64,000 nt of DNA from Lactifluus volemus (GCA_022376515.1 WTXI01000056.1:62001-126000); one strand, 5' to 3'. Positions 1-11,707 are shown, counted from the stretch's first letter. The notes: generated from the letters alone by a model not told the origin. Translations and numbers: made by a program.

Positions 1-464
1 TCGAGCGGCGGAATATCGTAGCGTTGCGATATAACCGCTGGGCCAGGTACCGCAGGAGGGAAATGAGCCGGTGGAATTACAGGAGGTAGGTGAGCCGGCG
101 GAACTCCTTGAGGCGGGTGGACTGGTGGAACAATAGGTTGATGGCGTGCCCATGGGATTGCGCCCGGGCGTTGCACCGGTGGGATCGCATCGGGTTGGTG
201 CATCGCATCGGGTTGATGCACGGGCGGAAAACCGTATGGCCGAAAAAGCGATGGGGTGCTGGCTACCGAGGATAACGCGGAAGCACGAGCAGAGCCATGA
301 GGAGAGCCATAGGCGGAACCATGAGCTGAACCGTGGACGGAACCATGAACGGAGTCATGAGCGGAATCATGGATGGAGCCATGGAGAGAACCAGCAGGAC
401 CGGCGACAGCGTCGTCGTCGGCTGGGTCTGGGTCCGCGGCGTGTTGTGCGGCGGCTTGGCTCAT
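1..464 (-). CDS. 5' part of an unrecognised low-complexity, His/Gly/Ser- and Pro-rich protein; runs off the left edge
   Basis: An open frame of 154 codons starts at an ATG at 464 and stays open to base 1, so the 3' part lies outside the window. Residues ~1-25 are Ala/Asp-rich. Residues ~28-55 are a run of degenerate four-residue units of the form H-G/D-S-A/V. From ~60 onward the protein is Pro-rich with short repeats such as HQPDAM/HQPDAI and PPAHLPP/PPAHFPP. No domain, signal peptide or membrane helix is visible. The composition fits a disordered region at the start of a larger protein. I do not recognise it. It begins with Met-Ser-Gln like several exon 1 sequences of the neighbouring DUF6535 genes (G, H, I, J), which may be chance. 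Because no stop is seen and the composition is biased, a non-coding repeat remains possible. Confidence 0.5.
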   Translation of the reverse strand, partial: MSQAAAQHAADPDPADDDAVAGPAGSLHGSIHDSAHDSVHGSVHGSAHGSAYGSPHGSARASALSSVASTPSLFRPYGFPPVHQPDAMHQPDAIPPVQRPGAIPWARHQPIVPPVHPPQGVPPAHLPPVIPPAHFPPAVPGPAVISQRYDIPPL

Positions 465-522
465 GCTACGTGTGATGGGAGACAGCGTGGGTGGACTTAG
501 CTAGAGACTCGGGTCTCGTAAT

Positions 523-675
523 CTGTTATAGTTTAACTCAGCGCGAGGAAATGGAAACGCTGGTATTCGTAGCTAACCTGTTATAGTTTAACTAAACAAG
601 TAGTCGATAAGTTTTACTGCAGCTACAAGAAAAAGATAAAGATACTCACCTCAGCGCGAGGAAATGGAAACGCTG
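523..675. repeat. Two interleaved short direct repeats upstream of the left-edge ORF
   Basis: A 16-bp word (ctgttatagtttaact) occurs at 523-538 and 578-593, and a 26-bp word occurs at 537-562 and 650-675. The 26-bp word has self-complementary ends (CTCAGCG...CGCTG). The second copy, with flanking bases, can form a hairpin with CCTCAGCG/CGCTGAGG arms at about 649-678. The repeats lie 60-210 bp upstream of the minus-strand ATG at 464, so they are in its 5' leader or promoter. Function unknown. Confidence 0.6.
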
Positions 676-1126
676 AGGTGTTGCCCCGCCAGGCGGGGGC
701 TTATATGCTCATGGTGTCGTATGTGCAATGTGAATACGAGGAGGGGCTATAGTGGAGTCGAAGGTACTCGAAAAAATTAAAAGTGGGCATCAGAGCCCCT
801 AGTAAAGTACCAAGCGGTTGAAAAAGGATAGACTAGCGAATTCGACGATCTGTCGTCGATGGTCCGTGTGCAGCCACTTTAGGGCTGGCTTATGTCCGAT
901 CTCCAACAGAGATAGAGGGTAACGGGAAAAGAGCGGGGCTCTGGATAGAGCCTGTCTGCTTTTGAAGGGCATACCGCATACCTTGTGCACGTCAACTCAT
1001 AAAAGCAGTCAGAATCAGCGTTGACATGCCTCTTAGATAAAGAACCTACCATTTTCAGTGCCTAATAGCCCCAGGGTCATGACTCCATGTCATGGGTAGA
1101 CCACACAACGTCACAGTTTTCGGTTC
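676..1126. other. Intergenic; right part is 3' flank of gene A
   Basis: No gene is supported here. Bases ~990-1120 resemble the 3' flanks of genes B, D, E and K, including the recurring word aaaagcagtcagaatca at ~1000. This is the downstream flank of the A pseudogene. Confidence 0.5.
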
Positions 1127-1245
1127 TACTCTGGACAATCAGAGGAGGATATGATGTCAAGGGAATGACGCGAAGCATCTGTTGCTATGTCAGCGACGGA
1201 CGCGGCTGACTTGTGTGACCGTTCAGGGATTTCCACATTAGCAGT

Positions 1246-2612
1246 GTAAGGTGGACCTTACCTGCACCTTCGAATTCGCCGATTTCACATCCAAACTCAT
1301 CCCCGCACCTGCCCTAAACATCGACCCGATTCGGACGTCTCGATTCCGTCAACCTGCCGCTGCGCCTCTCCGCAAAATCAACATCACCACAATCACCAAC
1401 TCCAACGTGTTCTCAGCTGAAGACACCCGTCGGACAGCCTTTCAAAGTGTATGGACTTGTACTTATTGTTGGAATATGAGCCCGGAGGCAAAAGCCTTAT
1501 ATTGTAATGTACAGAAGGTACAACTTTTATATCCCCCAAGGGGGGGGATTGGACATGTATATATGTGTATGTACATGTATAAAGCCTTCTAGATGGTTCA
1601 AGAAAGGGCTCTAAGTAGTAAATGGTATGCTAAAAGGGGGCAGAGGAGCACCCATAAGTAGCAGAAAGTGTACTGTAAAGTGCTATATTAAATAGCCAAA
1701 TCTGGAGTCATTTACCTCGGCCGAAATTCCCGTCTTGCTCGGAGTTGATTTCCAACACTTATTGAGTATCTCCCACTGTTGGGACCTTCACATAATCACA
1801 TCAGTCTTTGGCAGTGCTTACTTTTAGTTTATTTGGACCCTTTTAGCATCTTGTTCAGAACCTTTCTATCATGACTGGTGCTATGAGACGCCGCTTATCA
1901 GTGCGCTACTACTCTCCCACTGCCTCTTACCCCTTTTTACGGACCATCAAGTGACGTTGCACACAAGGGTAAGCTGTTCGGAGCGTTGCTGGTGCAGCGC
2001 CTCCTCAGCTCAACCCTTACATTCCCCTTTCTCTTCAACTATCATTTGTTTCACCCTACTTTAGCATGTCCTAGGGGGCAGTGTCGTCTAGGACATGCTA
2101 AAGTAGGGTGAAATGAATGATAGTTGAAGAGAAAGGGGAATGTAAGGGTTGAGCTGAGGAGGCGCTGCACTGGCAACACTCCAAACGGCTTACCCTTGCA
2201 TGCGATGTCGCTTGATGGTCCGTAAAAAGGGGTAAGAGGCGGTGGGAGAGTAGTAGCACGCTGATAAGCGGCGTCTCGTAGCACCGGTCATGATAGAAAG
2301 GTTCTGAACAAGATGCTAAAAGGGTCCAAATAAACTAAAAGTAAGCACTGCCAAAGACTGATGTGAAGGCCCCAACAGTGGGAGATACTCAATAAGTACA
2401 AGTCCATACACTTTGAAACGCTGTCCAATGGGTGTCTTCAGCTGAGAATGCATTGGAGTCAGTGATCGTGGTGATGTTGATTTTGTGGAGAGGCGCAGCG
2501 GTGGGTTGACAGAATCAAGACATCCGAATTGGGTCGATGTTTAGGGCAGGCGCGGGGATGAGTTTGGATGTGAAATTGGTGGATTCGAAGGTGCAGGTAA
2601 GGTCCACCTTAC
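1246..2612. mobile_element. Foldback (giant inverted-repeat) element inserted in the tail of gene A
   Basis: The stretch is one long imperfect palindrome. Its outer ends match (gtaaggtggacc at 1246; the complement ends at 2612), and the centre is a ~13-base loop at 2075-2087 between gcatgtcctag (2064-2074) and its complement (2088-2098). Removing a later 288-bp insertion from the left arm leaves arms of ~533 and ~525 bp with high identity. Gene A sequence stops at the left border and resumes at the right border, which defines the insertion. No transposase is encoded. A clean target-site duplication was not found; the flanks share only an imperfect agc. This fits a foldback-type non-autonomous element, or an inverted duplication at insertion. 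Confidence 0.8.
1469..1756. mobile_element. 288-bp MITE-like insertion inside the left arm of the foldback element
   Basis: It is flanked by the direct repeat acttattg (1461-1468 and 1757-1764). It begins ttggaa and ends ttccaac, so short terminal inverted repeats are present. The opposite arm of the palindrome (around 2388-2402) carries the uninterrupted sequence with a single acttattg, which is an internal empty site. No coding capacity. The 7-8-bp duplication fits an hAT-like non-autonomous element, but the terminal repeats are too short to assign a superfamily. Confidence 0.8.
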
Positions 2613-3894
2613 AGCGGAAGTTCGAGTCCGAGGCTATCAAAGGTTCTGTCGGTGTCTGGGTACGAAACAGAGGTATCCTGGCGGTATGAGAGAAATAGGT
2701 GTCGCTAAGATAGAGGAAGAAGAAGAGGTCCAGGGGCAGTGGTCACTTGGCCAATCCGGAATGCGGAGGAAGCTAAGGACGTCTGAGTGTTTTCAGGAAG
2801 AGTGTCGCTGAGAAATGGGCCCGAGGATGACGACAATGGTATGTTAGCGACAACTCTGAGATCTGGGTTGCTTTAAGGATGCGGTGTACTGCCATATGAC
2901 GGGGAAAAGGACAGATGGTGGGTGAATATCAACACTGCCGGCAGGATGAAGGTCCGGCTGTGATTTGGAAGTAGGCGAGATGGTAGGAGGTGGCAAGTGA
3001 GACCATGCAATGAGAAGTAACAGCCGAGTGGATCATTGACTGAGTGAGAGCGGTGAGAGGACTGAACGGCATCGGGAGCATCATGCAGGATGCACACAAG
3101 ATCTGCGGGGAACAATGACAAGAGGGGCTTTGTGGAAGGGGTGATTGTACTTAGAATGGAGTCTCGCATCTATGACCCGGGATGTTACACGATGGGTACG
3201 AGAATGGAAGTATAGGTTCGAAGACGGTCGGGGCAGCATCGGTGCCTTGATGTAAAGCGATAAAAAGGTGCTGAATAGGTTCGAGAATAAAATAAGAAAT
3301 GTCGTATGCTCCACGATCGTGCGCTTCTCGAGTGATTTCATTCCACAAATCATAGAAGTCGTGCTGCAGTCCAGGAAGAGTATTTTCAATGTCGAATTCG
3401 GAAACACGTGACAGGACCTTCGTTAGATCATCGGCCATTTGCGAAATATCCTCGAGACATAACCGGAAGAGCGGACGAGTGATGTAGATCAAGTTAGCAA
3501 GTAGAACGCTGTCACCATTTGCGAGGTAATCTCGAAACACTTCTTCTGATACGTCTAGTTGATCCTTCGCTAGAGCCTTCCAATGGTCATCCTTTTCCGA
3601 CACGGTTGCAATGACACCACCCATTATTCCCTGGGCACATAAACTAGGATCTCGGCCACCACTGCTGCTCAAAGATCGCCCAAAGTCAACCGATCGCAAC
3701 ACAGAGTCTACGCCAAATTTGAAAACCCTCCCCTGTGAGGATCTATCTTGCCCTGGCCGAGGGACCTCAGGGCCGGCTAAAAAGGGAAGAACTTAATGAT
3801 GGTAAGATACGGTGGCGCGTGACATACTAACGACCATTCTCCGTGCCGGTGGATTCTCTCTGCCGGTGGCTTCGGGGGTAGCTGGTAGGGACAT

Positions 3895-5196
3895 GAGGGA
3901 GTTATAGTAGGAACAGAAGAGGTGAGGTGACGACAATGACGATTTGATGACAAATGCCGAAAATCAACCTTCCTTTTCCGTCCTCTCACGCACGAGACAT
4001 CGACATCGAGACGGTAACTCCAGCTCCCTTCATGGATTCTCTCCCGCCCTCGCGCACCAGCCCTATCCTCAACTGGGAGACACGCCTACCTACATCAATT
4101 GAGGGGGTAGCAACAAATTCGGTTCCACGATGCACTGAGACGTTGTGCCTCGGTCTACCGCGCACTTCGACAACCTACTCAAATTTGAACCAATCGCTGG
4201 AGAGTTTATCCGAAGAATTGTGATCCTCACCGGCAAGTTCTGTGTACTACCATTCTATTATTCACTGATCGCATCTTTTTCACAGGTGACTATTTAGCGC
4301 TTCTTCGCCGCTCACATCCCCCTGATCAGTATGGCCGCCAATCCTTCCTTTTCTCTCTACAAGTCTCAACTCACACCATCACCACGAAGGCAGGCGGAGA
4401 AACCCTCTCAAATGTCACCACTGAGCAGTCACAAACCTCTGAGTCCATCAGCCCAACGGAGCCAAACTCTCCTCCACATCATGTACGTTGCCATACCCCC
4501 ACTCACTCCTGTTATCCTCGCGTTCTCTTCTTCCTTAGCCACTCTGTGATCTCACTGAAGGGCTCTCTCAGTCCGTAGAATTTTGGAAAGCGTCCTGGCA
4601 ATTCAAGGTCTCTCCGGTGCTCGTATCCTCACATCCTTCCAAGATGATGTCATGCGGAATCCACCGTGACATGGACCCGGCCTCATTGGGAGATAGTTAG
4701 TATGTCCAGCGTCCAGTCTGCAACTGCGGTCAGTCCTTTTTCAATGCCCAGGTAATCCCAAGGTAGAGGAAATGTTACTATTATCGACACGCGCACCCCA
4801 AGGGTAGTCCAAGACGTGTTCTCACCTTCTAAAGTGGGTACGTCTCGAGGATAGCAGCCTCAGGCTATCAGCGGTATCGAAACAGTCCGCATGGACACTG
4901 GTTTATGGCTTGCGTAGAACACAACGCTGAGCATATCTCGAAACAGAAATCTCATGCACGCCGAGCATTCGATTAACCATGACTACAACATCTCGTTTAC
5001 TTTAAGGTAGACAGGAAGTGAGGAATGGAAAATCAAACTTGTACCGTAAGTAACATAAGAGGACCGAGGCAAGTTTGGGGGGAGAGACTAGGAGAGATAA
5101 CTTGACAAGGAAATAAAGCGCGTACCGACACAAACATAATGTACGTACTGTAAGCACGTCGATTTCGCAAAAGCAGTCATAAAATGGGTTTCACCT
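3895..5196. other. Intergenic: upstream flank of A and downstream flank of B
   Basis: Bases ~3930-4690 form the 5' flank of gene A and recur upstream of B (~7880-8260) and D (~19900-20600). Weak plus-strand open frames occur (for example 3954-4223 and 4331-4549), but indels between the copies are not multiples of three, so they look non-coding. Bases 5160-5196 are the 3' flank of B. No gene supported. Confidence 0.55.
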
Positions 5197-5215
5197 CTAC
5201 TCTGGACGGTCAATG

Positions 5216-7949
5216 TCACGAGAAGGATGCCGCATGGGGGGAAAGATCTATAGCCGTGTCGGGGACGGACTCGGACGTTCCGTCGTTCGGCTCCGTGTTT
5301 GGTTTCAAAACAGAGGTCCCCTGAGGCAGCGTGGGAGAAATAGCCGCGGCCGAGGTGGAAGGAATCAGCTCAGGAGAAGAAACGGCTACCTGGTCAATCC
5401 GGGATGCAGGAGAGGCTGAGGATGAGTGAGTGTTTGCAGGAAGCGTCTCGCTCGCAACTGGGCCCGATGACGACGATAATTGAATGTCAGGGACTCGGAT
5501 AACTCCGAGATCTGCGCTGTTATGTGGATCGGGGGTATTGTTGCTGCCAGTAGATGGCGGGGCAAAGGATGGGGTGAATATCGACATGACCATTACGGGA
5601 TGAGGGTCAGACTCTGAGTTGGAAGTGGGTGAGATAGTAGGAAGGGTGTCAGTGGGAACTTGGGTTATCAAGTTGACTGTTTCAACATTGACGGGAGGAG
5701 AGCGGCGAGAGGACTCGATGGTTGGTGTGGCATCAAAGGTATCATGCAGCGATGATTCTCCGGCAAAATGTACGCGGCTATGACGTTCGGTCGATGCGGG
5801 GAAGGATGACACGGCGGGCTCGGTGGAAGGGTTCAGAAAGGCGTCGGGAAGGTCGGAGGTGATCGTGAGAGGATGACTGGTCTCGCCTGTAGTGTGGTGA
5901 CCCGGGATATTGCATAGTGGGTACGAAAATGGATAGTCCAGAACGCCACTATAATTAGATGTGGAAGCATCGAAGGCGGACGGGGCAGCATCGGTACCTT
6001 GATGTAAGGCGATATAAAGGTGCCGAATGGGGCGGAGAAATTGATAAGGAATTGGCGAAGATCCACGACTGCGCGCTTCTTGAGTGATTTCGTTCCACAA
6101 AGCACAGAAGTCGTGCTGTAGTCCAAGAAGAGTATTTTCAATGTCAAATTTGGAAATGCACGACAGGATGGCCGACTGGAGATAAGCCTTATACTCGTCC
6201 TCGAGACACAAGCGGAAGAGCGGCCGACTGATGTGGATAAAGTTGGCAAGTAGAATACTGTCACCATTTGCGAGGTAATTTTGAAACACTGCTTCTGATA
6301 CACCTAATCGATCCTTGGCTAGCGCCTCCCAACGCTCGTCGCGTTCCCACACGCTTGCAATGACGCCAGCAATTATGCCTTGAGAACATAAACCAGGGAC
6401 TTGACGCCCACTAGTACTGCTTAGAGTTGACCAAATATCAACCGTTCGCAACAGATCTACTCCGCAATTAAAGACGCTGTCGATGGTGTACATGGTTGCT
6501 TGGGAGAGATGTGCCGCATCGGTAGCCTTCGCGCAGATGATGACCCGCCTTTTCTTGTCTTCCTCCAAGATCAAACTAGATGACAAGGTACGGTAAATGA
6601 AACCGTAAAATTTCCCTGCCAATGGCTCGTCAAATTTGGTGAAAACGCGGTCGAAGTCAGGTGCAAATAATATGCGCGACTCGGAGCTACAGAAGCCAGG
6701 GATGGCCTCGAAGAACTGTTCAAGTTCCTTATCTTCTTCCAGAGCTTGAATCGTCCATGTTAGGATAAGGTTGATGATCTCCGCCGACAAATCCGAGCCA
6801 GATTCTTGGACGATCTTTGTTAGGCCTTCGAAAAGTAGATCTCCTTCAAGATGCAGCCACTCCGAGTCGCAGGAAACAACCAAGTGAAGAATTTGGCGGA
6901 TTGCAGAATAGGTGAAATTAAAGAAGAGACACACTGACGAAGAAAGTGGTGAATAATAGGGGCTATCGTGCCAGAAAATCGGCATCAACGTGACGCATCC
7001 GTATACACCTCCAGCAAGCCCGACCCACCAAACAACCACACTGAAAACAGTATGATTGATGTTAAACAGATAAATAACCAATCCAGTGAAGAACAGAAAC
7101 AACGACAGGTGTAGCAGAGCGGGCAGTGCTTCAACCGACCAACGAAGGTGAAACCTTTCTACACCATTAGCAAAGAATGCACGGATAGATGCTCGTCTCT
7201 GTGGACTGTATCGTGGCGGTTGTGTGATTGTGAGGAATCGACGTGCCCATTGCTGCAACATCGTCGCCAGTAGGGCAGATGTCAGACTAATGACCAAACT
7301 GAGGAACCAGAGTGAGTTGACCAGGACTGCTGATTTCGGAGGAGAGAAGACGGGTGGTTGAGCTGGAGTGGCAAGGATCGATGCACGAGATATGTTTGGG
7401 TCTGCGAGGAGTTGATAGATGTTCCCGAGATAGAATGCAGAGGTATCCTGTGAATTCGGTTTTAAGTCTTGAACAGAAACAGTGAGGAATGCGGCGAGTG
7501 CAGCAGAAAATAAGCCGGTCTACGATATTCACGTTGGTCGCTGGGCTCTAGCGAAGAGTTGATATATGGGCTCACGAAGATAAGGATGCCGTCTGCATCC
7601 TTTTGCCAGCGATTGGTCATTTTTTCGTCTTCTCCCTCAGTCATCTTGATGTACATGTGGAAGACGGGCTCTGAACTATCTGAGAACCGTGACTTGGCCC
7701 GCCACGAGGATTCAAGATGGCCTCGCCGAGGGACCTCAGGGCTGGCTAAAAGGGAGTATGAACTTGATGATGATAAGGTAGGTGTTATAACATACTGATG
7801 TCCATTCTCCGCTCCGGTGGATTCTCTCTCAGACTGTTGGTACTAGTAGCTGGTCGGAGCCAAAGCAGGAACCGGAAGTGAAGCGACGGTCCGTCCCTGA
7901 CACTGATAACTTGATGACAAACACCGACAAACAAGCTCCTTGTCCCCAT
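5216..7949 (-). CDS. DUF6535-family membrane protein B (type 1); usual start codon lost
   Basis: Exon 3 is 5216-7519 (768 codons with stop), exon 2 is 7576-7745, and exon 1 ends at 7796. Both introns have GT...AG ends and the family's phases. The ATG used by the type 1 paralogs has changed (aligned codons read TGG CTC CGA), but the frame stays open upstream to an ATG at 7949. That start would give ~875 aa with a new N-terminus. The last helix-1 residues of exon 2 join exon 3 in frame. Three more membrane helices follow (the NSLWFLSL segment, the LLHLSLFLFF segment, the VVWWVGLAGG segment), then the helical core with the CNIP motif and a Ser/Thr/Pro-rich tail. A frame change near the end replaces the conserved C-terminus: the protein stops at 5216, while the ancestral stop lies at 5197 in another frame. 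Function unknown; integral membrane protein expected. Confidence 0.75.
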
Positions 7950-8470
7950 TGAACGGCTCTCGGTTCGACGATCCACCCGGTGCCTCGGTCTACCGCACAC
8001 TCCAACAACAACCTACTCACTTTCCAGCCAACTGCCGGAGTTCATCCGAAGAATTATAAACTCTCAATTGGGGACAGTTTTGTTCTATTACTCACTGATC
8101 GCATCTTTTTCACAGGTGACTATTCAGCGCTTTGCCGCTCACGCGCCCCTGATCATGGTCGCCAATGCTGCCATTTCTCTTTACCAATCTCAACCCACAC
8201 CAACTTGTCGAGCATTCAATTAGCCACGTGTATACAACTGAGCATCCTGTGTAATTGAGGGGGCAGAACGGGGACGCATTGTTCGTATAGTAAGCAATAT
8301 TCAGAAGGGGACGACGTTGGGAGATAGCCAGAGAGAGATACCGTATGTAACATCGACTAGGTAAAAGGCGGTCATATCGAGCGTTGATACGCCTGTCAAA
8401 AATCAAGGGAGCCTAAGTTATAAAGATCCAATAGTCACGATTATATGTGGCATTGGCAGAGATTTCACCT
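7950..8470. other. Intergenic: B upstream flank and C downstream flank
   Basis: This holds the second copy of the type 1 upstream block (to ~8260) followed by the C downstream flank. A plus-strand frame at 7980-8258 is a diverged part of the same block and is not supported as a gene. Confidence 0.5.
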
Positions 8471-11245
8471 CTACTCTGGACGGTCAATGTCATGAGAGTA
8501 TGATGCCGTATCAAGGGCACGGGGCAAAACATGTATAGCTGTGTAGGCTCGGACATAGGAGACTCGTATGGGCGCTGTGGGGTCTAAATATTATTAGACT
8601 GGTGAGACCCGGGGGCTATAGTCATTATCCGACGTTCCGTCGTTCGGTTCCGTGTTTGGTTGCAAAACAGAGGTCCCCTGGGGCAGCGTGAGAAAAATAG
8701 CCGTGGCTGAGGTGGAAGGAATCAGCCCAGGAGAAGCGGCTACCTGGTCAATACGGAATGCAGGAGAGGCTGAGGACGACTGAGTGGTTTGAAGCGTCTC
8801 GCTCGCATCTGGGCCCGATGACGACGATGATTGAACGTCAGGCGCTCGGATAACTCCGAGATTTGCGCCGTTGTGCGGATCGGGGGTATTGTTGCTGCCA
8901 GCAGATGGCGTGGCAAAGGATGGGGTAAATGTCGACACTGCCATTACGGGATGAGGGTCAGACTTTGAGTTGGAAGTGGGTGAGATAGTAGGAAGGGTGT
9001 CAGTGGGACCTTGTGATATCAAGTCGAGTGACGTAGCAGCGGGGTGACCGGTTTCAACATTGTCGGGAGAAGGGGGACGGGAGGACTCGGTGGTTGGGCT
9101 ATCATCTTTGGTCGATGATGACACAGCGGGCTCTGTGGAAGGAGTGATGAGGTTCAGAAAGGTGTTGGGAGGATTGGAGGGGTTGAAGTGATCGTGAGAG
9201 GATGAGTGGTCTCACCTGTCGTGCTAATAAGATGACGATTGCACAGTGGGAACGAAAATGGGTCGTGCAGAAGGGGATAATCAACCGTGGGAGCACCGGA
9301 GGTGGTCGGGGCGGCATCGGTGTCTTGATGTAAAGCGATAAAAAGATGCCGCATATGTCTGAGAATATAATGAGGAATGTGCTGAGATCTACGATCGTGC
9401 GCTTTTTGAGTGATCTCGTTCCACAAAAGACAAAAGTCGTGCTGTAGTCCAGGAAGAGCGTTTCGAATGTCGAATTTGGAAATGCATGACAAGATGGACG
9501 CTGGCACGTCTTCAAAAAGCGTTTGATATTGGCGCTTCTCAAAGAAAACCAGGAGATCTGGGTGCTGAGGGTGAAGACACGGATTCACGTTGACCCGGTC
9601 CTCGAGAAGCCGATACAATTCGAAGAGTGGGCGAACGATGCGGATAAAGTTGATAAGTAGGATGCTGTCAACGTGCGCGGGGTTCTCGCGAAGCATATCT
9701 TCTGATACATTGGGGCTTAGTTGATCCTTGACTAGTGCGACCCAACGCTCATCACGGTCCACGCTTGCAATGACAACCGAAATTATTCCTTGGGCACATA
9801 AACCAGGATTTGGACTTCTCAGAGATCGCGCAATATCAACCGATAGCAACATATCTTCGCCATATGTAAAAATGCCATTGAGGACAAAGATGGTTACGAA
9901 AAAGAGTCGTGCTGGCTTTTGTGCTGCATCGGCGGCCTTCACGCAGTTGACAACCCGCCTTTTCTTCTCTTCCTCCATGACCGAACTTGATGATAAGGTA
10001 CGGCAAATGAATCCATAAAAGGCTTCTGCCAATGGCTTGTCCAGTTTAGTGAGGACACATTCGAGGTCGCCTTTGCAGACAACGTCCGAGCTACAGAAGC
10101 CAGGGATGGCTTCGAAGAACTCATCAAGTTCCTCATCGTCTTCCAGATCATCAATTGTCCATGTTAGGATACGGTTGATGATCCCCGCCGGCAATTTTGA
10201 GCCAGATTCTTGGACAGTCTTCGATAGGCCTAGATATCCTTCGACTTGCGACCACCCGCGACCACGAAGAAAGGAAATAATTTGGCGGATTGCAGAAAAG
10301 GTGAAATTAAAGAAGAGCCACACCGACGAAGAAAGTGGGGAATAATATGGGCTATCGTGCCAGAAAATTGGCATCAGCGTGATGCACCCATATACACCTC
10401 CTGCGAGCCCAACCCACCAAACAACTGCACTGAATACAGTGTAGTTGATGTTAAACAAATAGATAACTAGCCCAGAGAAGAACAGAAACAACGACAGGTG
10501 CAGCAGAGCGGGTAGCACTTCAACCGACCAAGGGAGGTGAAACTTTTCTGCACCATTAGCAAAGAATGCACGGATAGATGCTCGCTTGTGCGGGCTATAT
10601 CGTGGAGGTTGTGTAATTGTGAGATATCGACGTGCCCATTGCTGTAACATCGTCGCCAGTAGGGCAGATGTCAGACTGATCACAAGACTGAGGAACCAGA
10701 GTGAGTTGACCAAGACTGCCGAGTTCGGAGGAGAGAAGGGAGGTGGTTGAGCTGGTGTGGCAAGGATCGATGTACGAGATACGTTCGGGTCGGCGAGGAG
10801 TTGATAGATATTCGCAAGGTAGAATGCTGATGTATCCTGTGGATTCGGCTTTAGGTCTTGAACAGAAACCGTGAGAAACGCGGCGAGTGCAGCCGAGAAT
10901 AAGCCAGTCTACGGTATTTATGTTAGTCACTGGGCTCTAGCTTAGAGCCGATGTAAGAGCTCACGAAGATAAGGATGCCGTCTGCATCCTTTTGCCAGCG
11001 ATTGGTCATTTTCTCGTCTTCTCCCTCTGTCATCTTAATGTACATATGAAAGAGGGGCCCAGAACTATCTGAAAAGTTGGCCTGCCCCTGCGATGATTGA
11101 CCTTGCTCTGGCCGGACATGGCGGTGGCTGGCTGAAAAGGAGAATGAACTTGTTGATGATAATGTAGTATAACGTATAACATACTGATGTCCATTCTCAG
11201 TTCAGGTAATCTGTTGGTGGCTTCCGGGGTAAGAGGTCGAGACAT
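8471..11245 (-). pseudogene. DUF6535-family gene C (type 1), tail lost by frameshift
   Basis: Exon 1 is 11185-11245 (ATG at 11245, protein begins MSRPLTPEATN), exon 2 is 10965-11131, and exon 3 starts at 10908. The exons join in frame with two ~55-nt introns. The four membrane helices and the helical core are intact. A frameshift near 9170, just after the core, gives a stop at 9154, so the predicted product is ~660 aa without the tail. The tail continues recognisably in another frame from 9124 to 8594 and then meets a further stop. The ancestral C-terminus (DIDRPE plus TAG) is still visible at 8471-8490. Whether this is a dead gene or a working tail-less version cannot be told from sequence. 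A type-2-like internal variant NVNPCLHPQHP lies in the core at ~9570-9600. Confidence 0.85.
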
Positions 11246-11692
11246 CAGGGAGCTATAGTAGGAACGGAGCGTGAATCGAGTTTGGTTGATGGGAATACAA
11301 GTACAGCTACGTAAGATCAACTGAATGACAAACGTCGACAAATAAGCTGTCCATCCCTGACATGTTTGGCCATCGAAACGACCACCGCGGTGGCAGGACG
11401 CGCCCTCCGGGGCCAACGTAGTATACGTAGCTGAGAGTTGTTGATGTAAACATCGTGATTCTATATAAATCCAGGCTACTGAGTGGAGGTAAGAACGCGT
11501 CGCGAGCGCTTCGTCAGCAGAGGCACGTGACCGAATTTTCAACGACCGTGACAGGGCCAGTGAGGGGTCGCATTCACTCATTATTCTTCATAAGTCCTCC
11601 GAGTCATCTTATTAAGTCGCAAGTTTTACAAGACTCTCCTTCTGTCACGTTGGAGGGCCGGGCGCTGCCCCGAGGAAGTAGTGATTAGGGAT
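11246..11692. other. Intergenic: upstream flank of C, up to the LINE insertion
   Basis: It contains a fragment of the type 1 upstream block near 11310. Bases ~11470-11570 resemble the downstream flank seen at 21240-21350. No gene is supported. Confidence 0.45.
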
Positions 11693-11707
11693 GAAGTCGC
11701 TTTGCTG
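11693..11707. repeat. Left target-site duplication of the LINE
   Basis: The 15-bp word gaagtcgctttgctg is repeated exactly at 16646-16660, directly after the poly(A) tail. Related unoccupied sites are near 24960, 36410 and 40885 (complementary strand). Confidence 0.92.

Larger units (their letters stand above)
1127..3894 (-). pseudogene. DUF6535-family pseudogene A (type 1): deleted for the membrane part, frameshifted and interrupted by a foldback element
   Basis: Exon 1 (3828-3894, ATG at 3894) and the start of exon 2 (from 3776) are recognisable, with the usual first intron between them. At about 3735-3745 the sequence jumps from early exon 2 into the middle of exon 3, so all four membrane helices are missing (about 1.4 kb deleted relative to D or E). 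The helical core then reads open from ~3702 down to 3151, ending just after the CNIP motif. The Ser/Thr/Pro tail continues in other frames to ~2613. It is interrupted by the foldback element at 1246-2612 and resumes at ~1127-1245, ending with the family C-terminus at a TAG (1127-1129). The deletion alone should abolish membrane insertion; a short soluble core protein could still be made. Confidence 0.85.

Noticed and set aside
620..652. Minus-strand GTGAGT...TTGTAG as an intron near the left-edge gene
   Set aside because: Only ~27 nt long, shorter than any other intron in the window, and the coding sense on both sides is unsupported.
3954..4549. Possible plus-strand gene with small introns, repeated at ~7980 and ~19916
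   Set aside because: Differences between copies are not multiples of three (for example a 14-base gap in the first segment), and no frame is kept across copies; treated as a duplicated upstream flank.
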